Source: Mesostigma viride
Taxonomy: Eukaryota > Streptophyta > Mesostigmatophyceae > Mesostigmatales > Mesostigmataceae
Length of the DNA: 61,531 nt
Assembly (NCBI GenBank): GCA_009746045.1
Contig: RPFO01001720.1
Location: forward strand, 5,001 to 66,531
Direction of reading: 5' to 3'
In this document: piece by piece, positions 34,334 through 44,818 of the stretch
How the letters are laid out: every line of letters begins with the position of its first letter
Numbering within the stretch: the stretch's first letter is position 1
Notes under the pieces: model-generated
Seen by the model: only the letters and a program-made list of their open reading frames with translations
What the model was told of the DNA's origin: nothing
Database searches by the model: none
Made by a program: the position numbers and the translations under genes

Positions 34334-34617
34334 TTCTGATCAGGCACTCCGCAAAGGTGAAAACCATTTGCGTTCAGTGCCGGGCCGCGGAAAACGCGAA
34401 AAAACGCGATCTGCAAATGAATCCGACCGGAATCGAACTGGGGACCTCTCGCACCAACTTTCGCTGACTATAGGACGGACGTCTCCGGTTACCATGGCAT
34501 CGCCAACTTACACCTACAGTCATCCGCAAAAGTTCTCCTGTCCGGGGAGTGATGCAAGCCTTTCGGATTTGGTACTAGATAAATCACTCGAGATCTGTGT
34601 GTAGGAGTACTACACAC
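34334..34617 (-). mobile_element. SINE-like element, copy 2
   Basis: Matches 12041-12313 over its length, with an 8-base duplication (AAAACGCG) as the main difference. On the minus strand it carries GTGCGAGAGGTCCCCAG and AGTTCGATTCC, a good pol III B box (34429-34439). GTGTGTAG/CTACACAC forms a hairpin at 34597-34617. I did not find a target duplication around this copy. Confidence 0.65.
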
Positions 34618-34751
34618 GTGTCTGCACGCGAGACTTGTTCAGTCTCGCAACGTGAGACGGGCTGAACATCATGTTATAATTGAATTTAATAATAGCTGTC
34701 TCATTTTGCCTAGCTGCCCAGGGAAGACGGGAGCGTGCATGGGGAAGATGA

Positions 34752-34797
34752 TCTGCCCCAGTCTGGATGCTTCATCAACCATCCAGACTGGGGCAGA
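34752..34797. repeat. perfect 18-bp inverted repeat
   Basis: TCTGCCCCAGTCTGGATG and its exact complement are separated by a 10-base loop. The transcript would fold into a stable hairpin. No repeat termini or gene explain it. Confidence 0.8.
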
Positions 34798-34799
34798 GC

Positions 34800-36597
34800 A
34801 TCCACAACAAAGAGCGCTGGCCGGCAGAAGAGTGGAGACCGCTATTCCGATTCGGATTGGAAGCTCAGGCTGTACAGCGGCCAAGTCAGTGGACGATGCA
34901 TGATCCGCGTGGGCTGCGGTATGGCAAACATGCATGCAGCAATGCGAGCCGCAGCGCCCACACTTGTACCACAGACTCATTCACTCGGCAGTTCGTTGGG
35001 AACTCCCACCATCTCCATCCCACCCACCAATCATGGAGGAATTTCGTCCATGTACCCGCATGCTTTTTGCCGAATTTTCGGCCTGCATGTTGCACAGTGC
35101 GTATCTGACCTTTCCAGGGAAGAACGGCCATTGTTGCGTGCCTGGGCGAGAGATTACTTACTGACTTTGTCCATGTGATCAGTTGTTGCCTCAGTCTTGT
35201 GATCTAATTATGCAATTATTGCACTGTGTTTCACCATTCATCGCCACCATTTTCCGCTCGCTGTGACTCATGGAGCATGATTGATGCTCTGTGACTCAAG
35301 CCATGTGCTTTCAAATATTAGTTTATGTACCTCTGGAACATTCCAACCCATTTGAAGCTGAGCACCGTGGAACACCACAAAACTGCCATGGCCAGAAAGG
35401 TGAGCCAGGGGTCCCCAGGGCTGTGCAGCGCAGGACATCACCACAGCACAATCATTTGGGACCACCCAAGCATGTACTGGAAAGCTTTGGCTTCGGGGGA
35501 ACCTAACTGCTGCATGGACAGCATGATCAACAAAAGAGTGTTCGCAGCCGACTATCCACACCCAACCCCATTCATGACGGCACAGGCCTACGCAAAGGCC
35601 TGGTCATTCATCACCAGCGGCTAGAACGGCTTGGGATTGTCTTTCCACAGCTTCGGGCTCGCGGGAGCTGGAGGCACACTGGCAGGGCTTGACTCATGCC
35701 CGTCATTCCTCGTGCCGCGATTCCCAACAAGGTCATCCTCCTTTTGAAGGTTTGCTTTTGCCCAATCAGGTACATACGAATTGATCCACAAACCCAGGTC
35801 AGGATAGCCTCTGGTCTTGAAGTCTGGGAATTTCGGGTTCTTTTTCTTTTGCTGTCCTTAGCACAAAGGCAGATCCATCAAAGCCCAAACACAGAATCAC
35901 AGCAGCAAAACCAGGAGAAAAAAAACACAGGCACACAAAGCACGCAATTGGGCAGCAAGACTTCAGCTGACAGAAGCAATAACAAGTCAGACATCCTAAC
36001 CAGACCAAACGATGCCAAACCTATCCCTTGCGCGATCAAACCCCCAAACGTGCCATGCAACAGTTGCTCCCAGCCATGGTTGCATGCATACTACCCCATA
36101 GCGACATGCGCGCGTGCGCTGGCAGCGGGACACGTGGCAAGCCACCAACACGCGCATGAATGAGCAACAAGTCAAAGACCTGCTCGCATCCAAGGGCTGG
36201 GGAGGGGCGCACAGGGCCGCTGGAAAGTCCAGCAGGCAAAATGGTTCGAACCAACGCCCCAGCTGGCTATCAACTTAATCTGGCTGTCCCCATACCTGAG
36301 TTGATGCCCTGGTGGCCCACCAAGTACAAAGTGCACATGGTGGTTCATGCCAGCATACGCTTGTCGCTGTGTGGGTGTATACATGTTGGTTACTGTACCA
36401 CGTAGCGACGCAACACGGCGCGTGCACACTGCAGAAGCGGCACCACCGAGCACCAGGCGCACTAAAGTGGCCGCTCCCCACACCAGGCGGACAACAGAGG
36501 CACAGGGTGAGCAAGCGGGCGACACAACGCCAGTACCACCAGACGGCAGGCAAGCGCAGGCATGCTTGGGACCAGGCACCCGCCTTGCCGCGGTGAG
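34800..36597. other. gene-free stretch downstream of the SSB gene
   Basis: Several open frames of about 100-150 residues occur on both strands, but none shows a domain, a strong composition bias or matching splice sites. The right end would contain the SSB 3' UTR. Confidence 0.4.
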
Positions 36598-39235
36598 CTA
36601 GTCGGGGTGCGGCGGCAAACGCACCGCACTGGCGCGGCAGTCGTCCCACTCATCGCGAGTCGCGAAGAATATGCGCCACTTGTCGGCGACGTTCAACTTC
36701 ATCCACGTCTCCCGCTTGTACGAGCCCAGGTTGTATGAGATCCCAGGGGGGGCAGTAGGGGGCGCCGTGCCTGCTGGACGAGGAGAGCTGCTTGGTGCCG
36801 AAGCCACCGGTGCAGCGGGCGGGGCGGCCGCAGGCTTGCCGCCCGGTGCGGGGGTGGCTGCCATGGACGTTTGTCAGGGACGTTTACAAGGTACATATGT
36901 AAGGGATGTTTGTCAGATATGTCGCAGCAAAGAGCAGCCAAGGGCAAGAAGGCGACGTGGCCACTTTGGAGATGCCGAAAGGGACGCAGCGCCGTCTCTG
37001 CCGCGACGTGTCCACCACGACAGGACACGCGCGCGCCCTGCCACCGCTCATGCCAGCACAGACACACGCGCGCGCCCTGCCACCGCGCATGCCAGCACAG
37101 ACACACGCGCGCGCCCTGCCACCGCGCATGCCAGCACAGACACACGCGCGCGCCCTGCCACCGCGCATGCCAGCACAGACACACGCGCGCGCCCTGCCAC
37201 CGCGCATGCCAGCATATCGACACGCGCGCCCCCTGCCAGCGCGCATGCCAGCACAGACACACACGCGCACCCTGTCAGGCACCTCGGTATGGCAAAACAC
37301 ACACATACCTGCGCGCGGCTCTGCCACCACGTCGGCGTCGCTGGCGGTCGCACCCGGCTTGTCCAGCACAAACTTTACGGAGGAGGCCAGCACCTGGCAG
37401 GGTGGAGAGATGGGATGGGCACAAGGGCGCGTGTGGTCAGGCACGCGGGGCATGACAGGCGCCGCATGGGGATCCTCGCATGCGTCTGGTGCATGCACAA
37501 GGATGTGCGCCCGCATGCCAGGCTACACAGCACAACGGCGTGCAGCGCTAGCCAGCCACACAATCCCCGGTGAAGAGGAGATCACAGCCACGACGCGCAC
37601 GCATCATGCAGCCACGACGCGCACGCATTGCGCAGCCGGGGAGAGGGTGGGGGAGGTGTGGACCGTGACGTTGAGACGTTGAGGTGCTGCGAGGCAAGCG
37701 CTGTTGGGGCGCGGGAACAAAACAAGCGTTGCAACACAAAAGACGTCAAGGGCACTGGAACAAGCGCAAGGGGGGGCGGATGCGCGGCGCATGCGAGACG
37801 GGGGGCATGCGCGGCATGTGCGAGAGGGGGGGCATGCGCGGCACGTGAGAGAGGGGGGAGTTGGTAGCGAGTGCCACCACAGGGCAAATGCAAACCCACC
37901 CAACCGCTGCGCAGGGCCAGCTAACAGGACAACAAGGTTCCTTCACCAGCCAATTGCCAGCAACTATGTGCCTGCTTGCCACCGCAATTTGTCACCTTAG
38001 GGTTGCTGAACCCAGTGCCGTCCTTGCGCGGCGCGGCCAGGTATGCCAGCACACCCTGGACACACACCGACTGGCCTTTCATGATCTCGGCCGCTGCCTC
38101 CGCCTGCGAGATATCCGCCTCGTCCCCTCGGCCGTGCAGCTCCACGTCAAACCTGGACAAGGCGACGAGGGCAAGCAGGCGGCGCGGACAAGCAGGCGGC
38201 GCGGGCAAGCAGGCGGGGCGGGGAAGCAGGCGGCGCGGGCAAGCAGGCGGGGCAGGCAAGCAGGCGGGGCGGGCAAGCAGGCGGCACGGGAAAGCAGGGG
38301 ACGCCGGCAAGCGGGCGGCGAGGGGCAAGTGGACAGGTTTCAGGGGGGGGAGCAGGGACCATGCGGTGCACAGCCCTATGCACCGTACCAGGGCAGCGCG
38401 GCAGACACCGAGTTGCGCTTGTTGATGATTTTATTGTTACAGCCGTGAGCGATCGAGTGCCAAATAGTGAGAATTTACAAGCACAAGCATTTTAAAATGC
38501 AGGTGACGTGCTCGCTAACTGATATGGACTGCAGCACCACAATTAAGGCAGCACAAGAGCTCCATCTTTATGGTATACGATAAGGCATAATGGCTCCAGT
38601 GTCAGGCGCGCAACAGGGGTGAAGGAGGGAACCTACCACATGGGGTCGTCTTGCTTTCCACGAGTAGAAGCTGATGACGGAGGCTTCACGGCCACAGAGA
38701 AATGCGTGATGACCTCGCCTTTCTCGGTGTACTTGACAACCGCTTCTTTTCCAGTGCGACCAATGAAAGAGACATGGTTCGCCAACTCCTTGCTCCACAC
38801 CACCTGCTCCAGCTTTTCGACAGCGCCAGCACCGCCTGGCGCAGAGCTGCCCACGTCACCGGACCCACCTTGCGTATACGCCCGCAATCCACTGAACTTG
38901 GCGCTCGAAACCAAATACGCGCGGCCACTGCGTACCAGGGACCAGGATTTCACGCAAGTACAACCGTTCGGAGGGAAATTGTTTGGTTTCAAGCTCACTT
39001 CGGCAGCGCCAGCAGACTTCCCGGTGGTGTATGCAGAACGTATCCCCCGTTGCTGCGTGCTTGACCCCAAGCAAAGCCTCGCGGTAGATAGTCCATGGTT
39101 CAGTGGCGAAGCAGCCACTGCCACCATAGCTTGAGATACCGGTACCAGCGGTCTTACAAGGAGACTCCCACCAGCAAGTTGATGCAAAGCAAAATAGGCG
39201 CTTCTCGGATACGGCAGCCTGCCAAGTGCCCACAT
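36598..39235 (-). CDS. organellar single-stranded DNA-binding protein (mtSSB/OSB-like), four exons
   Basis: Exons: 38637-39235, 37996-38152, 37309-37393 and 36598-36857, total 1101 nt (366 residues). All introns are GT-AG on the minus strand (donors GTAGGT, GTGACA, GTATGT) and every phase joins cleanly; the first junction completes the Trp of PMW-FDVELHG. Residues 1 to about 75 look like a mitochondrial or plastid presequence. An SSB-type OB fold follows: ELANHVSFIGRTGKEAVVKY, FSVAV, W-FDVELHG, KGQSVCVQGVL, then VLASSVKFVLD. The C-terminus has WRIFFATRDEWDDCR...LPPHPD, like the PDF motif of plant OSB proteins. It would coat single-stranded organelle DNA in replication or recombination control. 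The first ATG in frame is at 39235. Introns hold minisatellites. Confidence 0.82.
37025..37265. repeat. 39-bp minisatellite in SSB intron 3
   Basis: About six units of ACACGCGCGCGCCCTGCCAC plus CGCGCATGCCAGCACAGAC. Because 39 is a multiple of three, all six frames stay open and give false repetitive proteins. It lies inside the intron 36858-37308. Confidence 0.85.
37752..37860. repeat. G-rich direct repeat in SSB intron 2
   Basis: GGGGGGCATGCGCGGC followed by ATGTGCGAGAG or ACGTGAGAGAG occurs in tandem, with related words before it. It lies in the intron 37394-37995. Confidence 0.6.
38160..38335. repeat. 15-16-bp minisatellite in SSB intron 1
   Basis: About ten units of GCAAGCAGGCGGCGCGG and variants. 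It starts only a few bases from the intron 1 acceptor at 38153-38154. Confidence 0.85.
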
Positions 39236-40163
39236 CAAGCTGCTCTTAATTCACAATCTCCCACGATTGCTAGGACCAGAAGCGCCAGAGACATCAAATA
39301 AGCAATTCTTCAGTTTTACGAGCAAGGCATTTGCATAGCCATCTCTTGCGACGCATCTCTTGTCAGCTGAAACATGGTTCGGTTGGCTAGTCCGCTACGA
39401 CACGCATGTTATACAGCTCGCACTAGTGCTACTGTACCCACTCGAGACTCGAGACCACGAAATATCTTCGCGGGGTCCATCGGGTTGCCACCTTGTCGCG
39501 ACATTTATACGTGGCGGGAATCGAACTCAAGCGACATTACACCCTCCGCATTGGAAGTTTGTTATTATGGGTCAATTTTTGCCGTATTTGCATTACGAAT
39601 ACCCCTGGATTGTTTGTTGGGGAGCCAGTTAGAGTCCCGGGTTTTTATTATTTAATTAAAACACCTTTTGTTTGTTTGTTTGTCCTACAGCCGTTCAAGG
39701 CACATGGGTACTTATTTAATTAATAAATTTCTTTTGTTTGTTTGGTAGATATCGTACACGCCGTCCCCAATTCGGCCGGCAATCCGGCCCGGCGGCCCCC
39801 CTTCGGCGGCCATAGGCTAGAGTCAGTGGAGGTCAGTGATACCCAGAGCCCACATGAGTTAATTAATTAATTTTGTTTGTTTGTTTGTTGAGTCCAGTCC
39901 TCAGCCCCCGGAGTTAATTAATTAATTTTCTTTTGGTTTTTTTATGGTTTTCAGCCAGAACATTTTCCAGAAGCTAATTATTTAGTTAAAACTTCCAATG
40001 CGGGCGGTGTACTTTGCGGCCATGTCTGTGCCGATTCATGCCACGTGGGAGAACCATGGATCTAAATACTATGTTTGAAATATGACTTCCCACTATAAAC
40101 CTCACTATCCACCACTCGCCACTCACCGGGTACATGGCTGTGTGACACGCCTAGTCGGGCACG
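39236..40163. other. 5' flank of the SSB gene, with AT repeats
   Basis: No gene. Between 39640 and 39940 a motif of TTAATTAATT followed by TTTTGTTTGTTTG recurs about four times, which may be retroposon tails or simple repeats. The proximal part should hold the SSB promoter. Confidence 0.45.
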
Positions 40164-40171
40164 GTTGACAC

Positions 40172-40971
40172 AGGAGGGGTGACATCTCCAGGCAAAATTT
40201 CCTGGATACTAGGGGCCCGTCCCAGGGCCTGACTGCTGCGGTAAGCGCCGGCCCCTGAATTGAAATAGGGGCTGGCGAGTAATACGAGGGTCGGCGGCGG
40301 TGGCCCCGTATTACTGGCCCCCAATAGCGCAGCGCTACGTGGCCGAGCTGCGGCACCACGTGGCAAGATGCGGCACCACGTGGCAAGATGGGGCGCCACG
40401 TGGCTTGATGAGGCGCCACGTGGCTTGATGAGGCGCCACGTGGCTTGATGCTGGCATGCCTCTCCGGCGACAGGCAATTTCTGGGCAAGACATATCACAG
40501 TACCCTAGTACCATCCGATCTACTTACGTCGCTACACTATCTCTGTTGGAGACCGGCGTGGGATTCCAACTAAACTGAACTGAACTGCACTGAACTGGGC
40601 AAGACATGTGCAGACTGCATGACAGTAGAGCGCGGCGCGGCGTGAGGACGGATGCCGACACAGTTTTTTGTGTAGGCATCCGTAGGCCCGTACATAGCTG
40701 GCATCCGGGGCATGGCAAGATGGGACGCCACGTGGCATGATGCGGCATGCCGCGCCTGCTGTACAATATGGGGGCCCGAAATCTAGGGCTGGCGGCTGCA
40801 TAAAAATTCGGCCCCTGGAATCTCCCCTATAGGGGCCGAAAAGATGGGGGCTAGCTAGAATTGGTGCCGGTAGCTGCACGGGCCCCTAGTATGGAAATAG
40901 GGGCCAGACATTCTGGACCGGCGGCTGCAGGATCCGGCCCCTATTTAGCTTGGCTCAATGTCACCCCTCCT
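40172..40971 (-). mobile_element. non-autonomous hAT-like element, copy 2 (800 bp)
   Basis: Reverse complement of the 14710-15509 element and the same length. Perfect 14-bp terminal repeats are flanked by the 8-bp duplication GTTGACAC (40164-40171, 40972-40979). The duplication differs from copy 1, so this is a second transposition and not a segmental duplication. Confidence 0.85.
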
Positions 40972-41429
40972 GTTGACACTCGTGAACAAATTTTTTGTCC
41001 AGTTAACACTCCGTCTGTGAACTTATAACGGGTGTGGCCCGTAATTTTTCGTAGAATGCAGAATCGCGCCAAATGCGGGCGCCGGAGCGTCGCGCCGAAT
41101 CTGGAAAAACGGTTCGATGGGATCCGAGATCCAATGCTGGGCTATTTGAATATATTTTAAATATTTTTTTTGGATAACAAATATTGGTGAATTGCACGTT
41201 GCCATCTGAGGGGGTTTGGCTACAAACGTTAACAAAAAAGGGGTGATGAGATGGTTCTAAATTGGTGTATGATGATAAAGTTGAGGGCACCAAAAACCTC
41301 CTAAACCCAAAAGTACACTACATAATGGACGCTTGGTGAGAAATTCAGCATCAATCATGCACAAGCTTCCAAATATCTAGGCACTCAAACCATTACGGGT
41401 GACACCCGTAATAAGAACTAGAATGCTCC

Positions 41430-41810
41430 ATTCTAGCCTTTGGGTGTGCCATTCATGTGGCATGGCCATCTGTGGTACCATGGCACATCCTCTCATTAGA
41501 GGATGATATGGTGATGAAATGGGCACATAGGACATGCTTTTGCACAAGAAATATTTTACTAAAGCTATCAAATGTAGGGCACAATGAGGGTTCAACCCAT
41601 AGGTGCACCATGCTATGGGTCAAATGCGCCGTGCATGTGGCATGGCCGTCTAGTATGGTGTCATGGCACATCCTCTCTATTTTGAAATGATATGGTGTTG
41701 AAATGGACACATAGGATGATGCTATTTTACAAGAAATATGATTACTGAAGCTATCAAATATAGGGCACTTGTTATGAGGGGCCAGCTCATAGCATGCACC
41801 ATGCTATATA
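41430..41810. repeat. 188-bp tandem duplication
   Basis: Two diverged units share CATGTGGCATGGCC, CATGGCACATCCTCTC, ATGATATGGTG, AGCTATCAAAT and CACCATGCTAT. The second begins near 41627. Confidence 0.7.
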
Positions 41811-42741
41811 AACAAATGCATAGATAATAACCCACCGCTCGTCGTCCAGCACAACTGTCAATGCATAAGACGGCAACACATGTAAATCCACGACGTGGTG
41901 CAAGTCCACATTCTGAAAATGTTGAAAAGAAAGGCATCGCCATATCATCATCCTAATCATCGTATGTGCCTGTCTGGCAGGCAAACGCATACGACGCAAC
42001 AATATAGCCTGAGAAACTCATGGCCACGTGCATACCATGAATGTCCGGGAACATCGATTAACCGCAAGTATCTTTCGGGCCTTGCGAGGTTTGCCCGCGA
42101 TACGGTTAGCATGGCAAGGCACGGCATGCTCCCCAAGGGACCGCACACACACATGCACGGCTGGGGCTGTCGCAAAGCACTGCAGGCAGTAATAGCCTGC
42201 CATGGGTATTGCATGTTACTACGAGGAATCCACAGCCTCTATATACAAACACGCAAGCGGTTCATGCATTATAATGACAGTTGTGAACTTCCAAGCGCTT
42301 AACTTCGCAAACCATGCCCAAATACCTATTCAATTATCAGAGTTTATGACAAGGTGTTGCTGTTAAGGTAGCACATGAATAGCTAGCATCAGGCAAGATA
42401 TGTATACAAGCATGAATGGACACCCATACCCAGTTCTCTAAACCTCTACCTCGCTTTGGGGGACCGTCTTGCAAGGCTTGCTTGTGACATGGGCAACGTA
42501 GCAGCCGGAACTGTCATGCATCTTAGAGAAAGCACCCACGTTTACGCAACGGGGCGCAGCCGCGCGCAGAGCTTAGCATTATGCAGTAACCTGCCTTCAG
42601 TTGAAGTCACACCGGCCATGTGCCGTGATCACATGTGATAAAAACTGGCAGATTTACAAACCAAAAGTTGCCATAAACCTTCTCCCAGCCGGATGCAGGT
42701 AATCTTCACACGCCTCGACACCCGGAATCATGAAGCGCGCA

Positions 42742-43242
42742 CTAGCTACTGAAGGTCCCGTCCTCCACGGGCCACCTTTTCTTGAGCATGAAGTACATAA
42801 CCTCAGCGACACTGCCTGGCCGGGCGAGGTCTTCTCCCACTACGTAAGGTTCGCTACCCATCGCCTCGAGTGAAATCTGAATTCCTTGCTGCTCCTTGCT
42901 CCTTCGACCAAGCAGGACCCTACGTGATAAAGTTGTCTTGATCAATCAATCGCCCAACACGGCCGCCAAAAATCCTGATTTAAAGCCGAGGCTCACAGCC
43001 CAACCATCAAGGACTGCGGACAGTTCATCGCCAGTGCCAAGATTAGGAGCACCCGAGGATACCTCGGCATACGACATCGCGACCGAAGCAGTCGTGACGA
43101 AAAGACAGTCTCCTTCTGCAGCCGACGTTGCTAGCATTTGCCTGCATCTGCACCGTTGTTGGCATTCGGCGGTCCGATTGCAAGCCCAAGAAAGTCCAAA
43201 AAAGCACCTTTTTCCATGGGGTGGCCACGGAGCATCTGACAT
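42742..43242 (-). CDS. possible small intron-containing gene, unknown
   Basis: Two adjacent minus-strand frames in the same phase. The upstream one includes MSYAEVSSGAPNLGTGDEL and AVLDGWA, then a plausible GTGAGC donor near 42995. The downstream one includes VGEDLARPGSVAEVMYFMLK and ends FSS with TAG at 42742. The composition looks protein-like and the pieces could be two exons of a roughly 80-100 residue protein. I could not fix an acceptor with the right phase and do not recognise the family. It lies inside the candidate element 41007-43415. Confidence 0.28.
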
Positions 43243-43867
43243 GGGGTGGCCGTGAAAATTAGATATTCTTTTAGGCCTTGAAGTCAGCTTTCATCCTATC
43301 CAATAAAAAGCGCATTCTGACAATTAGTTCAATAGTAACCACCAATAGAGTAACCATGCCTCCATTACGGGCCACGCCCGTAATACGGGCCACGCCCGTA
43401 ATTACAGACGGAGTGTTAAGGTGACAAACCAACACCCATTTCACCGGAAAATTTTTTGTCCAGTAGGCTTACGTCGTGCACTTTATTGCTGCCTGCATGA
43501 GTACCTACATTAATTATTTCATGTCCGAGGCTGTTCCACACTGGTTCCTCGTTTTCCTCCTGCGTTGCGGCCAATGTCCCGCGCTCAACATTGCGCCAGC
43601 AAAATCGGACGGATTTTTCGTCCTCTGTTTGCCATGACGCTAGCTAGATCGTCGACAGAAACGCGAGCTTATTTATGGGTGTGGCACGCGTGCGTCTTCC
43701 GAAGACGCTGCCCTGCAGTAAAGATACGTGCTCTTCCCTGGGCTATTGGGCTGAGCATATGAATTTATGTCGGACACGTATGCCGTAGAACATGGCAAGG
43801 CTTACCACAAGTTGCTGCATATATAGATGTGTATTGCCGCACGGTTACGGCTCAACACCATATCATT

Positions 43868-43892
43868 CTGGCCTGCGCTGGTTGTCTCCTTG
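43868..43892 (+). mobile_element. 25-bp retroposon end
   Basis: The 25-base word starting CTGGCCTGCGCTGGTTGTCT and ending CCTTG, identical to 50165-50189. The flanks ATATCATT and ATATACAA are at best an imperfect duplication. Confidence 0.5.
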
Positions 43893-43899
43893 ATATACA

Positions 43900-44818
43900 A
43901 ATATCGTTACAACCGCTTTGCAAGGCAATCCCTTCCTAGAGGTTGCATTCCGCTTTCGCAGTAGTCACGCGTTGGCGATTGCCGTGGAATCCTAGTACTC
44001 GCCGCAACAAGAGCGGTGACATAACGTATGACTTCCGCATTCACGTTGAGGAGGCTGGTTGGACCACTGACACACATGGCGCAGGTAACAACGCAGGTGT
44101 TTGGAACGTGAATTTCGACGCCATTCCACGTGTCTGCGATGTTGTTTGTCGACTGGGGTGTAGTTTAGATGAGCTAAATATTACACGAAAGTGCTGGGAT
44201 GCACTTGGGCTGCATTTTAGTGATACGAGCTTTCGCAGCAAATTGCTGTGACAAGGCGCTTATGTTTTCGATGGTTGCTTGACTTGTTTTCATGGATGGA
44301 ATGCTTTTACTGATCTAATGTTATCTATGGGAAACTCATTCACGTTGTTTATTCCTGCAAAAACACAGCCAACGTTGTGCCCCACCTCATGCCTCTGTCA
44401 CCTGCGATGTTGCAGGTACGGTGTGTGCCCATCGCCACACGAGCTGCAGGTTGCTAGAGGTGGAGTGCTAGAGGTGGAGTGTTTGGCGGTCAAGCATGCA
44501 AGTACGGCGGGACCGTAGGCTGCTGGTGAAGCTAAGCCGAACGATGGCCCGTTTGGCAGGCAGACTTGGGCTTGCCGTAGCAGCGCCCGTTGCCACATAG
44601 TGTTCTGACAATGTGGTCGTGGGCCAAGCCCGGCCACGCAGCATCTTGGTGCAAAAGTTTCGCCTTGCTGGTAGCTTACCATTGGCATACCCCACTCACC
44701 AGGAATGCTTGCTCCCATGATGCATGACCGTCGCGTGGGGGTCGTCGTACGCCGAGGGATGAGGGAGCATGGCGGGGGCAGGGACACGTGCCGCTAGCCA
44801 GCTGCCACACGGGGCCGC
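43900..44818. other. 5' flank of the LRR gene
   Basis: No supported gene. The last 100 bases are GC-rich and lead into the LRR frame; an upstream exon cannot be excluded. Confidence 0.35.

Larger units (their letters stand above)
41007..43415. mobile_element. candidate 2.4-kb DNA transposon, TTAA-flanked
   Basis: The ends are CACTCCGTCTGT (41007-41018) and its complement (43404-43415), each bordered by TTAA. Just inside, ACGGGTGTGGCCCGTAAT on the left mirrors two ATTACGGGCCACGCCCGT units on the right. TTAA suits piggyBac; TAA would suit PIF/Harbinger. The 16-base word AAATTTTTTGTCCAGT also flanks the region directly (40988-41003, 43449-43464), which leaves an alternative boundary. No transposase is seen. 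Confidence 0.5.

Noticed and set aside
34420-34500. Possible intact or permuted tRNA-Pro gene
   Set aside because: Only the 3'-half block and B box match. The acceptor stem does not pair fully, and no 5' half is found up- or downstream in either order.
34735-35178. 147-residue plus-strand frame
   Set aside because: It spans the perfect hairpin at 34752-34797 and has no domain or composition typical of the host genes here.
35325-35624. 99-residue plus-strand frame ending in AYAKAWSFITSG
   Set aside because: It looks mildly protein-like, but I could not assign a family, exon partners or an element.
36671-37682. Long open frames on both strands with repeated 13-residue motifs
   Set aside because: They are produced by the 39-bp intronic minisatellite, whose length is a multiple of three, and they conflict with the clean SSB exon structure.
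37861-38448. Open frames rich in Arg/Gly/Ala
   Set aside because: They come from the 15-16-bp minisatellite in SSB intron 1 and the antisense of exon 2.
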